This document shows positions 44,728-52,779 of a stretch of 64,000 nt of DNA, piece by piece; the first letter of the stretch is position 1; every line of letters starts with the position of its first letter. The notes under the pieces are model-generated. The model saw only the letters and a list, made by a program, of their open reading frames with translations. It ran no database searches and was not told the origin of the DNA. The translations under genes and the position numbers were made by a program. Origin of the DNA: Prevotellaceae bacterium UBA1391 (GTDB lineage: Bacteria; Bacteroidota; Bacteroidia; Bacteroidales; Bacteroidaceae); contig DBQP01000018.1 in assembly GCA_002305265.1 (NCBI GenBank), forward strand, positions 33,575 through 97,574, written 5' to 3'.

Positions 44728-45276
44728 TTATTCGCTGCATCCCACAGCCGTCCGGATGGCATCCACATAGCGCTGGATGTCCTCCGGCGTGTGGATGACC
44801 TCGTCCACGTGCACCGTATGCGACGCCCTGCCGTAGAACGGCTCGCGTGTCTCCAACGACTCGCGGATGAAGGCGTCCAGCTGCTCCGGCGTCTTTCCGG
44901 CAATCAGCGGACGCACCGTCTTGCCCATCTTCAGGTGGGCCTGTAGCACCTCCGGCGTGGCCTTGAGGTAGACCGTCGGCGCACAGCCATTCATATAGTC
45001 GATGTTGTCGAAGAAGCACGGGGTGCCGCCGCCACAGGAGAGGACGACGTTCTCAAATTCCGCCACCTCGTGCAGCATGTTCCGCTCGATGTCGCGGAAC
45101 CCGGCCTCGCCCCGCTCGGCAAACAACTGCGACACGGTCTTGTGGAAACGCTCCTCGATATACCAGTCGAGGTCGTAGAACGCAAGGCCGAGGCTGCGGG
45201 CCAGCGCACGTCCGATGGTGGTTTTTCCGGCCCCCATATAGCCGATGAGAATGATGCGAGATGGATTCATGTTCAT
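44728..45276 (-). CDS. aroK: Shikimate kinase
   Basis: AroK phosphorylates shikimate in aromatic amino-acid synthesis. The 182-residue protein has the P-loop GYMGAGKTT (about 12-20), the substrate aspartate in FYDLDWYIE (about 34-40) and the FRDIERNML segment. The CGGGTPCF segment (about 81-88) binds shikimate, and the arginine of the LID region is in RPLI. Start choice is open between 45276 (MNMNPS) and 45270 (MNPS); neither has a clear ribosome-binding site. It lies between topA and speA in the same orientation. Confidence 0.93.
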   Translation of the reverse strand: MNMNPSRIILIGYMGAGKTTIGRALARSLGLAFYDLDWYIEERFHKTVSQLFAERGEAGFRDIERNMLHEVAEFENVVLSCGGGTPCFFDNIDYMNGCAPTVYLKATPEVLQAHLKMGKTVRPLIAGKTPEQLDAFIRESLETREPFYGRASHTVHVDEVIHTPEDIQRYVDAIRTAVGCSE

Positions 45277-45390
45277 TGCATGCTTTCGGATGAATGCCCC
45301 TGCGGCAGCCGTCGGGGCTGGTGGCGGGGGCGGCGGTCGCGGCGGGACGGCACATGCCGCCCACCTGTCCGGCGGGCGGCTGTTCCTGTC

Positions 45391-47739
45391 TTATTTGCGT
45401 GCGCGGCGCGTGGTCGTCTTCGGTTTCTCCGCCTGCTGACGGACAATATCCAGGCACTGCTCTGCGGTGAGCTGAAGGGGGTCGCCTGCCGTCTTCGGCA
45501 ACTTGTAGTTCGAGCCTTTGTAGAAGATGTAGGGACCGAAGCGGCCTTTCAGGATCTCGAGCTCGGGCTCGGCCTCAAACGACTTCATGTGCTTCTCCGC
45601 CTCGCTCTTGCGTTTCTCCTCGATGAGCGCGATGGCCTCGTCGAGCGTGATGGCCATGGGGTCGAGGTCTTTCGGAATCGACACGTATTTCCGGCTGTGC
45701 TGCACGTATGGCCCGAAGCGGCCTGTGCCCACCGTGACGTCGACTCCCTCATACTCGCCCAGCGTGCGGGGCAGCTTGAAGAGGTCGAGGGCCTCGTCGA
45801 GGGTGATGGTCTGAATGCTCTGCCCCTTCTTCAGCTGCGCGAAGCGCGGCTTCTCGTCGTCGGCCTGCACACCAATCTGCGCCATGGGTCCGAAGCGGCC
45901 GATCTTCACCGTCACGCTCCGGCCCGTGTCTGGGTCGATGCCCAGCGTGCGCTCGCCCACGCGGTGCTCCTGCTTCTCGCTCAGCACCTGCTCGCAGAGC
46001 GGCTCGAGGCGGTCGTAGAAGGCGCGCATCTTCTGCTGCCAGTCGCCCTTGCCCTCGGCGATGTCGTCGAACTCTTTCTCCACGTTGGCCGTGAAGTTGT
46101 AGTCGACAATCTCGGGGAAGTTCGCCACGAGGAAGTCGTTGACGACGACTCCGATGTCGGTTGGCATCAGCTTGCCTTTCTCGTTGTCGACGACTTCCGT
46201 CTCTTTCTTCGTCTGGAGGGGCTTTCCGGCCTGCAGCGTCACGACGGCATAGTCGCGCTTGACGCCTTTCTTCTCGCCTCTCTCCACATACTCGCGCTGC
46301 TGGATGGTGGAAATCGTGGGCGCATAGGTGGAGGGACGGCCAATGCCAAGTTCCTCCATCTTCTTCACGAGCAGGGCCTCCGTGTAGCGGGGCGGATGCT
46401 GCGTGAAGCGCTGCGTGGCCGTGATGCTGTCGTAGGCCAGCTGCTGGCCGCTCGCCAGGCGTGCGTCGATGGGTGCATCGGCGCCCTCGCCCTCCGCGGC
46501 TGCGTCGTCGTCGGTCGACTCGCGGTAGACGCGGAGGAAACCGTCGAAGGTGACGAGCTCGGCCGTGGCCACGAAGGCTGCGCCGTCGGGCAGCGCGGGC
46601 GCGTCGGCCACCTCGATGCGGATGTTCGTCTTCTCCAGTTCGGCGTCAGCCATCTGCGAGGCAATCGTGCGCTTCCAGATGAGGTCGTAGAGGCGCTGCT
46701 CCTGCACGGAGCCCTCGATGGTCCGGCGGGTCATGTCGGTCGGGCGGATGGCCTCGTGCGCCTCCTGCGCACCCTTGGCGCTGGTGTGGTACTGGCGGGT
46801 CTTGGCGTATGCCTCGCCGTGCAGCGCCACCACCTCGTTGTGGCTCTGTCCGAGACAGAGTTTCGAGAGGTTGACGGAGTCGGTTCGCATGTAGGTGATC
46901 TTTCCGTCCTCGTAGAGTCCCTGCGCCACGCGCATGGTCTGGCTCACGGCAAATCCCAGCTTGCGGGCTGCTTCCTGCTGCAGGGTGGAGGTGGTGAAGG
47001 GCGGTGCCGGTGTGCGGCGGAGCGGCCGCTTCGTGATGTCGGCGATGCGGAACGTGCGGCCCTCGCACCTCTGCAGCAGTGCCACGGCCGCCTCCTCGGT
47101 GGGGAAGCGCTGCGAGAACTCAGCCTTGAGCTGCACGCCGTCGGCCGTCGTGAAGACGGCTGTCACGCGGTAGGACGACTCCGTCTGGAAGGCGGCAATC
47201 TCGCGCTCGCGCTCCACAATCAACCGCACAGCCACGCTCTGCACGCGTCCGGCCGAGAGGCTCGGCTTCAGCTTGCGCCAGAGGATGGGCGAGATCTTGA
47301 AGCCCACGATGCGGTCGAGCACACGGCGCGCCTGCTGTGCATTGACCAGTCCGATATTGATGGTGCGGGGATGCGCGATGGCATCGAGGATGGCTGTCTG
47401 CGTAATCTCGTGGAAGACGATGCGCTTCGTCTGCTCCACGCTCAGTCCGAGCACTTGCGCCAGGTGCCAGCTGATGGCCTCTCCCTCGCGGTCCTCATCG
47501 GACGCGAGCCAGACGCAATCCGCCTTCTTGGCGGCGTCTCTCAATTGCTTCACCACTTTTTCCTTGTCCTCCGGAATCTCGTACTCCGCTGAGAAATTGT
47601 CGAGATTCACACTGAACGCATGTTTTTTCAAGTCGCGTATGTGTCCGTAGCTGGAAAGCACGTGGTAGCCTTCTCCAAGGAATCGTTCGAGTGTCTTGGC
47701 CTTGGCAGGCGACTCGACGATGACCAGGTTTTTTTGCAT
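45391..47739 (-). CDS. topA: DNA topoisomerase I
   Basis: TopA relaxes negatively supercoiled DNA. The 782-residue type IA enzyme starts MQKNLVIVESPAKAKTLERF, with TOPRIM glutamate E9 and the acidic DEDREGEA cluster (81-88). The active-site tyrosine is Y283 in KITYMRTDSVN. The C-terminus has three GRFGP repeats (GRFGPMAQIG, GRFGPYVQH, GRFGPYIFYKG) instead of the Cys4 zinc fingers of E. coli, followed by a basic tail. The start at 47739 is chosen over an upstream in-frame methionine, which would add 59 unconserved residues. A -7 box is at 47948. Confidence 0.96.
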   Translation of the reverse strand: MQKNLVIVESPAKAKTLERFLGEGYHVLSSYGHIRDLKKHAFSVNLDNFSAEYEIPEDKEKVVKQLRDAAKKADCVWLASDEDREGEAISWHLAQVLGLSVEQTKRIVFHEITQTAILDAIAHPRTINIGLVNAQQARRVLDRIVGFKISPILWRKLKPSLSAGRVQSVAVRLIVEREREIAAFQTESSYRVTAVFTTADGVQLKAEFSQRFPTEEAAVALLQRCEGRTFRIADITKRPLRRTPAPPFTTSTLQQEAARKLGFAVSQTMRVAQGLYEDGKITYMRTDSVNLSKLCLGQSHNEVVALHGEAYAKTRQYHTSAKGAQEAHEAIRPTDMTRRTIEGSVQEQRLYDLIWKRTIASQMADAELEKTNIRIEVADAPALPDGAAFVATAELVTFDGFLRVYRESTDDDAAAEGEGADAPIDARLASGQQLAYDSITATQRFTQHPPRYTEALLVKKMEELGIGRPSTYAPTISTIQQREYVERGEKKGVKRDYAVVTLQAGKPLQTKKETEVVDNEKGKLMPTDIGVVVNDFLVANFPEIVDYNFTANVEKEFDDIAEGKGDWQQKMRAFYDRLEPLCEQVLSEKQEHRVGERTLGIDPDTGRSVTVKIGRFGPMAQIGVQADDEKPRFAQLKKGQSIQTITLDEALDLFKLPRTLGEYEGVDVTVGTGRFGPYVQHSRKYVSIPKDLDPMAITLDEAIALIEEKRKSEAEKHMKSFEAEPELEILKGRFGPYIFYKGSNYKLPKTAGDPLQLTAEQCLDIVRQQAEKPKTTTRRARK

Positions 47740-47947
47740 GTCTATTTCGTAAGGATAATAATACTTCTCAGGCTCACCGGCCCGAAGCACCGCCTCAGCC
47801 CTGCCCGAGCGGCAGGCGATGGCTGGCTGCCAGCGTCGGCCAGAGGCGGTTTGAGGTCCCTGAACGGCGCATGGGCCGCACACCTGCAGCGGTTTCCCGA
47901 GCGGCGCATGCGGCACAGCCGATGATGTCTTGCGTCAAAATCGGCTG

Positions 47948-47955
47948 CAAAATTA
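47948..47955 (-). promoter_or_regulatory. -7 box of topA
   Basis: Read on the minus strand the sequence is TAATTTTG, matching TAnnTTTG, about 210 bases upstream of the topA start. No -33 element was seen. The intervening leader is GC-rich. Confidence 0.45.
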
Positions 47956-48217
47956 TGAAAAAAAGACGTTCGCTCCTATATAATATGGTATAAAAACGAA
48001 ATTTTAACCATTTTTTTCTCCACGGCTCTTGCCGTCACCACCTCCCCGGCCGCAGCCTCCCGCGCCGCGGAAACCGTTCAAAGGCCCGCGGGCGGTGCAC
48101 CGGCACGCCAGCGTGCACCTGCCGCCCGTGCGGACGTGGGGCATGCATGCCGCTGCCACCACCCATCGCGACGGCCCCCTCGGCCCGCTGCCGCCTCGAC
48201 CGCAGGGATTCGGAATT

Positions 48218-48282
48218 GCACCACGAAGGCCTTCGCAACCTGCCACGAAGGCCTTCGTGCCACCACGCGAAGGCCTTCGTGC
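48218..48282. repeat. 22-bp array with CGAAGGCCTTCG palindrome (family A), 3 copies
   Basis: CGAAGGCCTTCG begins at 48224, 48246 and 48268, exactly 22 bases apart. It lies in the 788-base gap between acr3 and topA, 25 bases before a family B element. No gene is apparent in the gap. Confidence 0.94.
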
Positions 48283-48306
48283 ACGCAGGGGCGCGAAAAA
48301 GAAACG

Positions 48307-48375
48307 GAAAACGACTGCGCTCGTTCTTCCATTCGAGCGCAGTCGTTTTCAAAAAAGAGCGCAGTCGTTTCTGCC
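48307..48375. repeat. Family B repeats forming a 17-bp hairpin plus one further copy
   Basis: GAGCGCAGTCGTTT begins at 48335 and 48357 (22 apart). An inverted copy at 48307-48323 pairs perfectly with 48334-48350 (17 bp, 10-base loop). The hairpin could also serve as a terminator for acr3, whose stop lies about 150 bases upstream in the direction of transcription. Confidence 0.88.
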
Positions 48376-48527
48376 GAGGGGCGAAGGTGCTCCGCCACGG
48401 GAGCGACGCAGGATGTGCGGATGAGTGCCGCAGCTGGGCGCACGCTACGTGGAGGCGGCGGTGCGGCGTCGCCCTTTCACGTCACCCGACAGACAGCGGC
48501 TGTCGTACACATCTTTCTGCACGTCCG

Positions 48528-49574
48528 TCAGGACGCCGCAGGCGGTTGCTGCGAGGCGGGAAACCAGTTCCGCGTGCGGTTGGCGATTCTGACCAGCATC
48601 AGCATGACCGGCACCTCGACGAGCACTCCTACGACTGTTGCCAAGGCTGCCCCCGACTGCAAGCCGAAAAGAGATACTGCTACGGCTACGGCCAGCTCGA
48701 AGAAATTGCTCGCACCAATCATTCCGGCCGGCGCAGCCACCTCATGGGGCAGGCGCCACGCCTTTGCCCAGCCGTAGGCCACAAAGAAGATCAGCACGGT
48801 CTGCAGCACGAGCGGGACTGCGATGAGAAGGATGTGCAGAGGGTTGCCCAAAATCGTCTGTCCTTGAAAGGAGAAGAGAATCACCAGCGTCAGGAGTAGC
48901 CCGACGACGGTTATATGGTCGAACTTGCGCAGAAAGATCTCATTGAAATAGGCGATGCCCTTGCTGTGGACCACGGCCCTGCGGGTGATGATGCCGGCGG
49001 CCAACGGAATGACCACGAACAGCACGACAGAAAGCAGCAGCGTGTCCCAGGGAATGGGGACGCCACCTACGCCCAGCAGGAAGGCCACAATCGGAGCAAA
49101 AGCCACCAGAATGATCAGATCGTTGACCGCCACCTGCACGAGCGTGTAGGCGGCATCTCCGCGCGTCAGATAGCTCCAGACGAACACCATGGCCGTGCAG
49201 GGGGCCGCTCCCAGCAGCACGGCCCCGGCCAGATACTCCTCGGCCAGCGCCGGCGGGATGAGGGCCTTGAAGACGCCGAAGAAGAAGGCATAGGCGATGG
49301 CGAACATGGTGAACGGCTTGACGAGCCAGTTCGTGACGCAGGTGACGACGATGCCTCGCGGCCTCCGTCCCACATTCCGCACGCTCTGAAAGTCGACCTT
49401 CAGCATCATCGGATAAATCATCAGCCAGATCAGGAGGGCAACGGGAATAGACACGTTGGCATACTCGAAGCGGCTCAATGTCTGCGGAATCGTCGGAAAC
49501 CACTGGCCGACAGCAATGCCAACGATGATGCACAAGGACACCCAAAGCGTCAGATACTTCTCAAAAAAACTCAT
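48528..49574 (-). CDS. acr3: ACR3-family arsenite efflux transporter
   Basis: The 348-residue protein has about ten membrane helices and the ACR3 (bile acid/arsenite transporter) layout. The helix-4 motif GAAPCTAMVFVWS (about 122-134) contains the conserved cysteine essential for arsenite transport. MIYPMMLKVDFQ (about 53) and ASNFFELAVAVAVSLFG (about 300) are also diagnostic. Its partner is the arsenate reductase gene 54 bases upstream on the same strand, so the pair gives arsenate reduction followed by arsenite export. No ArsR repressor gene is next to it. Confidence 0.92.
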   Translation of the reverse strand: MSFFEKYLTLWVSLCIIVGIAVGQWFPTIPQTLSRFEYANVSIPVALLIWLMIYPMMLKVDFQSVRNVGRRPRGIVVTCVTNWLVKPFTMFAIAYAFFFGVFKALIPPALAEEYLAGAVLLGAAPCTAMVFVWSYLTRGDAAYTLVQVAVNDLIILVAFAPIVAFLLGVGGVPIPWDTLLLSVVLFVVIPLAAGIITRRAVVHSKGIAYFNEIFLRKFDHITVVGLLLTLVILFSFQGQTILGNPLHILLIAVPLVLQTVLIFFVAYGWAKAWRLPHEVAAPAGMIGASNFFELAVAVAVSLFGLQSGAALATVVGVLVEVPVMLMLVRIANRTRNWFPASQQPPAAS

Positions 49575-49628
49575 GTCTCTCTTTTGTTTTCAGGTAATAA
49601 ACTGTGGCCACGCATCACGCCGCCGTTC

Positions 49629-50048
49629 TCACTGTTGCAGCTCGGAGGCATAGAACTGCAGGAATGCTTCTTTGATTTCGTCGCGCACACGACGGAACTC
49701 GGCCTCCACATGCTCCGGCGTGCCGCAGGCATGAGAAGGATCGTCGAACCCGATGTGCAGACGTTTCCCCACGCTGCCGCTGAAGACGGGGCAGTCTCTG
49801 TCGGCTCCGCTGCAGACGGTGATCACATAGTCCCAAGTCTGATTCAAGTAAGCAGAAACGGGGGTCGGCACGTGCGTGCTGATGTCTATCCCCACCTCCT
49901 TCATGACCGCAACGGCCTGAGCATTCACCTGGGCGGCAGGGGCTGTTCCGCCCGAGAAAACCTCGAGGCGCTTGTCGAAAGACTGCAGGAAACCATGCGC
50001 CATCTGGCTGCGGCAACTGTTTCCGGTGCAAAGAATCAGTATTTTCAT
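49629..50048 (-). CDS. arsC: Arsenate reductase, low-molecular-weight phosphatase type
   Basis: The 139-residue protein is of the thioredoxin-coupled ArsC class. It begins MKILILCTGNSCRSQMA with the CX5R loop at C7-R13. The second redox pair C79 and C86 (VCSGADRDCP) has the same 7-residue spacing as C82/C89 in Staphylococcus pI258 ArsC. It reduces arsenate to arsenite through a disulfide cascade. The start at 50048 is chosen because it begins the conserved loop; the open frame extends upstream without homology. It is followed by acr3. Confidence 0.93.
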   Translation of the reverse strand: MKILILCTGNSCRSQMAHGFLQSFDKRLEVFSGGTAPAAQVNAQAVAVMKEVGIDISTHVPTPVSAYLNQTWDYVITVCSGADRDCPVFSGSVGKRLHIGFDDPSHACGTPEHVEAEFRRVRDEIKEAFLQFYASELQQ

Positions 50049-50238
50049 TGTATGGAATTCTATTTCTGTAGGAGTGTTGTGACGACAGTCTGCGCCAAGC
50101 CCCTCAATGCAGCGCAAGGCTTCTCGGCGGCGCCAAGGGCAGGGCAGACGCAAGAAGATACAAAGCATCCGTGCCCAGACGAGGCTTCCAGCCACGTTCC
50201 GGCACGGATGGAAGGATGCGGCGTCAGCGGGCCGCGGC

Positions 50239-51114
50239 CTACATGACGTTGAGCACCTGCTCCTTGATCTGCTCCAGCTCGTCCTTCATCTTCACGACGA
50301 TGTTCTGCATCTCGGCCTGATTGCTTTTCGAGCCTGTCGTGTTGATCTCGCGGCCCATCTCCTGGGCGATGAAGCCGAGCTTCTTGCCCTGGCCCTGACC
50401 GCTGCGGAGGGTCTCGCGGAAGTAGTTGAGGTGGTTGGTGAGGCGCTGCTTCTCCTCGTTGATGTCGAGCTTCTCGATGTAGTAGATCATCTCCTGTTCG
50501 AGGCGACCGGCGTCGTAGGTGACGTCGCCGAGCTTCTGCAGGCTGTCGGCGATGCGCTGGCGGATCTTCTCGACGCGGCTCGTCTCGTAGGGCTCGATGC
50601 TGTGGAGCAGGGCCTCGATGTTGTCCACTTTCTCGTTGAACTTGCGCTCGAGGGCTGCGCCCTCCTGCTTGCGGAAGTCGACGAGATGCGCGATGGCCTC
50701 GTCGATGGTGCGGCTGACGACGTCCCACTCTGCCTCGGTGAGTTCCTCGGCCTCGGTCGTGGCCAGGGCGTCGGGCATGCGGAGGAGCGTCGAGAGGATG
50801 TCGGCGGGGACGGGAATGCCGGTGGCGGCGCTAAGGGCGCTCACCTGTGCATAGTAGTCGGCGACGGCGGCCTGGTTGATGCTGGCGACGGTGGTGGCGG
50901 CGTTTTTCTCGACCCAGAGGCTGAAGTCGACCTTGCCGCGCTCAAGGGCTTTCGCGATGGTCTGGCGGATTTGCATTTCCTTCTCGCGGTAGAGGGGCGC
51001 GATGCGCGTGGAGAGGTCGAGTGCCTTGCTGTTGAGCGACTTGATCTCGACGTAGACTTTCTTGCCTTCGAGCGCTGCCACGGCCTTGCCGTAGCCTGTC
51101 ATTGACTGAATCAT
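50239..51114 (-). CDS. yicC: YicC-family endoribonuclease
   Basis: The 291-residue protein has the N-terminal YicC domain beginning MIQSMTGYGKA and the C-terminal DUF1732 segment with the signature MGREINTTGSKSNQAEMQNIVVKMKDELEQIKEQVLNV. A central coiled-coil region (about 150-230) is helical and charged. YicC proteins are reported to be RNases in E. coli and Bacillus (YloC); the substrate here is unknown. The start at 51114 matches the family N-terminus, and the promoter lies about 95 bases upstream. The gene is divergent from tsaB. In other Bacteroidota yicC often precedes gmk; here arsC follows after 190 bases. Confidence 0.92.
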   Translation of the reverse strand: MIQSMTGYGKAVAALEGKKVYVEIKSLNSKALDLSTRIAPLYREKEMQIRQTIAKALERGKVDFSLWVEKNAATTVASINQAAVADYYAQVSALSAATGIPVPADILSTLLRMPDALATTEAEELTEAEWDVVSRTIDEAIAHLVDFRKQEGAALERKFNEKVDNIEALLHSIEPYETSRVEKIRQRIADSLQKLGDVTYDAGRLEQEMIYYIEKLDINEEKQRLTNHLNYFRETLRSGQGQGKKLGFIAQEMGREINTTGSKSNQAEMQNIVVKMKDELEQIKEQVLNVM

Positions 51115-51206
51115 ATCGGTTTGCGTGTGTTGATGGCGTTGTGGGTGCAGCGGCATCCCGCGCCGGGGGAAAGGGCGGCGAGCCTGCTGGCGTGAATAAA
51201 ACGATG

Positions 51207-51243
51207 CAAAATTAGTTATTTCCGATTGATTATCGTAATTTTG
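51207..51243. promoter_or_regulatory. Back-to-back promoters of yicC (minus) and tsaB (plus)
   Basis: CAAAATTA (51207-51214) is TAATTTTG on the minus strand, and TAATTTTG (51236-51243) is the same box on the plus strand. The two form a perfect 8-bp inverted repeat with 21 bases between them. Both match TAnnTTTG, and each points to its gene. No -33 elements are clear; the two polymerases would overlap. Confidence 0.65.
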
Positions 51244-51363
51244 CACCATAAATTGCACGGATTGCGCGCCGACGGGCCGCGATGGACGTGCAGCAGGACC
51301 GCTGGGCCGTCAGAAGGACGGAGCGGCGGTCGGAACATGGAACCGAAGCAAAGACAAAGAACT

Positions 51364-52059
51364 ATGGCTTGTATACTGCATATTGAGACCAGCACCGACA
51401 TCTGTTCCGTGGCCGTGAGCCAGGACGGGGCGGTGATTTTCCAGGAAGAGGACCGCAAGGGACCGTCGCATGCGACGGCGCTGGGTCCGATGGTGGACGC
51501 GGCACTCTCGTTCACCGACAACCACGCCATCCCGTTCGACGCGGTTGCCGTGAGCGTCGGCCCCGGCAGCTACACGGGACTGCGCATCGGCGTGAGCATG
51601 GCGAAGGGCGTCTGCTACGGCCGCAACCTGAAGCTGCTGGCGGTGCCGACGCTGAAACTGCTGAGCGTGCCGGTGCTGCTCGTGCACGACGACTTGCCGG
51701 AAGACGCGCTCCTCTGCCCCATGCTCGACGCACGGCGAATGGAGGTCTACACGGCGCTGTACACACGAGCGCTCCAGCCCGTGGAGGACGTCCACGCCCG
51801 CGTGGTGGACGCCGACAGCTTCCGCGCGCAGCTCGACGCCCATCCCATCTACTTCTTCGGCAACGGCGCGACGAAGTGCAAGACGGTGATCGAGCACCCC
51901 AACGCGCACTTCATCGACGACATCGTACCGCTGGCCAAGCACATGAGCCCGCTGGCAGAGCGCGCCTTCCTGAACGAGGAGTTCGAGAGCGTGGCCTACC
52001 TCGAGCCGTTCTACCTCAAGGATTTCGAAGCCACCGTCAGCAAGAAACCGCTGCTCTGA
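51364..52059 (+). CDS. tsaB: TsaB, tRNA t6A synthesis subunit
   Basis: TsaB is the non-catalytic partner of TsaD in threonylcarbamoyladenosine (t6A37) synthesis on tRNA. The 231-residue protein begins MACILHIETSTDICSVAVS, the ASKHA phosphate-1 motif. It contains AVAVSVGPGSYTGLRIGVSMAKG (about 63-85), the strongest family signature. The ATG at 51364 is chosen because the frame upstream reads through the promoter region. It heads a run of same-strand genes (DUF4290, murA, rimM, dxr, rseP) with short gaps, an order I recall as conserved in Bacteroidota. Confidence 0.93.
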   Translation: MACILHIETSTDICSVAVSQDGAVIFQEEDRKGPSHATALGPMVDAALSFTDNHAIPFDAVAVSVGPGSYTGLRIGVSMAKGVCYGRNLKLLAVPTLKLLSVPVLLVHDDLPEDALLCPMLDARRMEVYTALYTRALQPVEDVHARVVDADSFRAQLDAHPIYFFGNGATKCKTVIEHPNAHFIDDIVPLAKHMSPLAERAFLNEEFESVAYLEPFYLKDFEATVSKKPLL

Positions 52060-52097
52060 GCAACGGCGGCGACCCCGACACAAGACACAGAAGCATT

Positions 52098-52739
52098 ATG
52101 ACCCAAAAACACCAACTGACGGCCTCGGAAGCCGTCGCCATCGACTATAACACGCAGCGCGAACGGCTCGTCATGCCCGAATACGGACGCGGCGTGCAGG
52201 AAATGGTCGCGCATGCCAAACAGCTGGCCGACCGCGAGGAACGGCAGCGCTGTGCCTACACCATCGTGCGCCTGATGGCCTCGATGACGCAGGCCAGCGG
52301 AAGTCCGGAGGACATCCGCCAGAAGCTGTGGAACCACCTGGCGGCCATCGCCAACTACGAGCTGGACATCGACTACCCCGTGGAAATCGAGCGATTGGCC
52401 GACACACGGGCCGCACACGAGACTGTGCCCTACCCGCAGAAGCCCATCCGCCGGCGACACTACGGCGCCATCCTGGAGGATCTGACGAAAATCCTGCCCA
52501 CGCTCGAGGACGAGGACGCACGGCAGGAGCTCGCCTCACGCATCGCCAACCAGATGAAGCGCGACCTGGCCCGATGGAACCGCGACGCCATGAACGAGCA
52601 GCGCATCCTCGACGACCTGACCAACATGACGGAGGGTGGCTACATCGCCGAAGCAAGCGACGTGCGATTCCAGAGCGACAAAGACATCCTCAGCAGCGTG
52701 CAGCAGATGATGCCCGCCAAGAAAAAGAAGAAGAAATGA
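52098..52739 (+). CDS. DUF4290 protein
   Basis: The 213-residue protein is mostly helical, acidic in the middle, and ends in a lysine run (PAKKKKKK). It matches the DUF4290 family of Bacteroidota by its motifs: DYNTQRERLVMPEYGRGVQEMVAHA near the N-terminus, and KLWNHLAAIANYELDIDYPVE in the centre. Function is unknown. It is soluble with no signal peptide and sits between tsaB and murA with gaps of about 40 bases on both sides. Its conserved place beside murA suggests an envelope- or translation-linked role, but nothing in the sequence proves it. Confidence 0.82.
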   Translation: MTQKHQLTASEAVAIDYNTQRERLVMPEYGRGVQEMVAHAKQLADREERQRCAYTIVRLMASMTQASGSPEDIRQKLWNHLAAIANYELDIDYPVEIERLADTRAAHETVPYPQKPIRRRHYGAILEDLTKILPTLEDEDARQELASRIANQMKRDLARWNRDAMNEQRILDDLTNMTEGGYIAEASDVRFQSDKDILSSVQQMMPAKKKKKK

Positions 52740-52779
52740 CCGGACGCCACGTGCGGTCCGCATAAAACAAAGACAGCCC

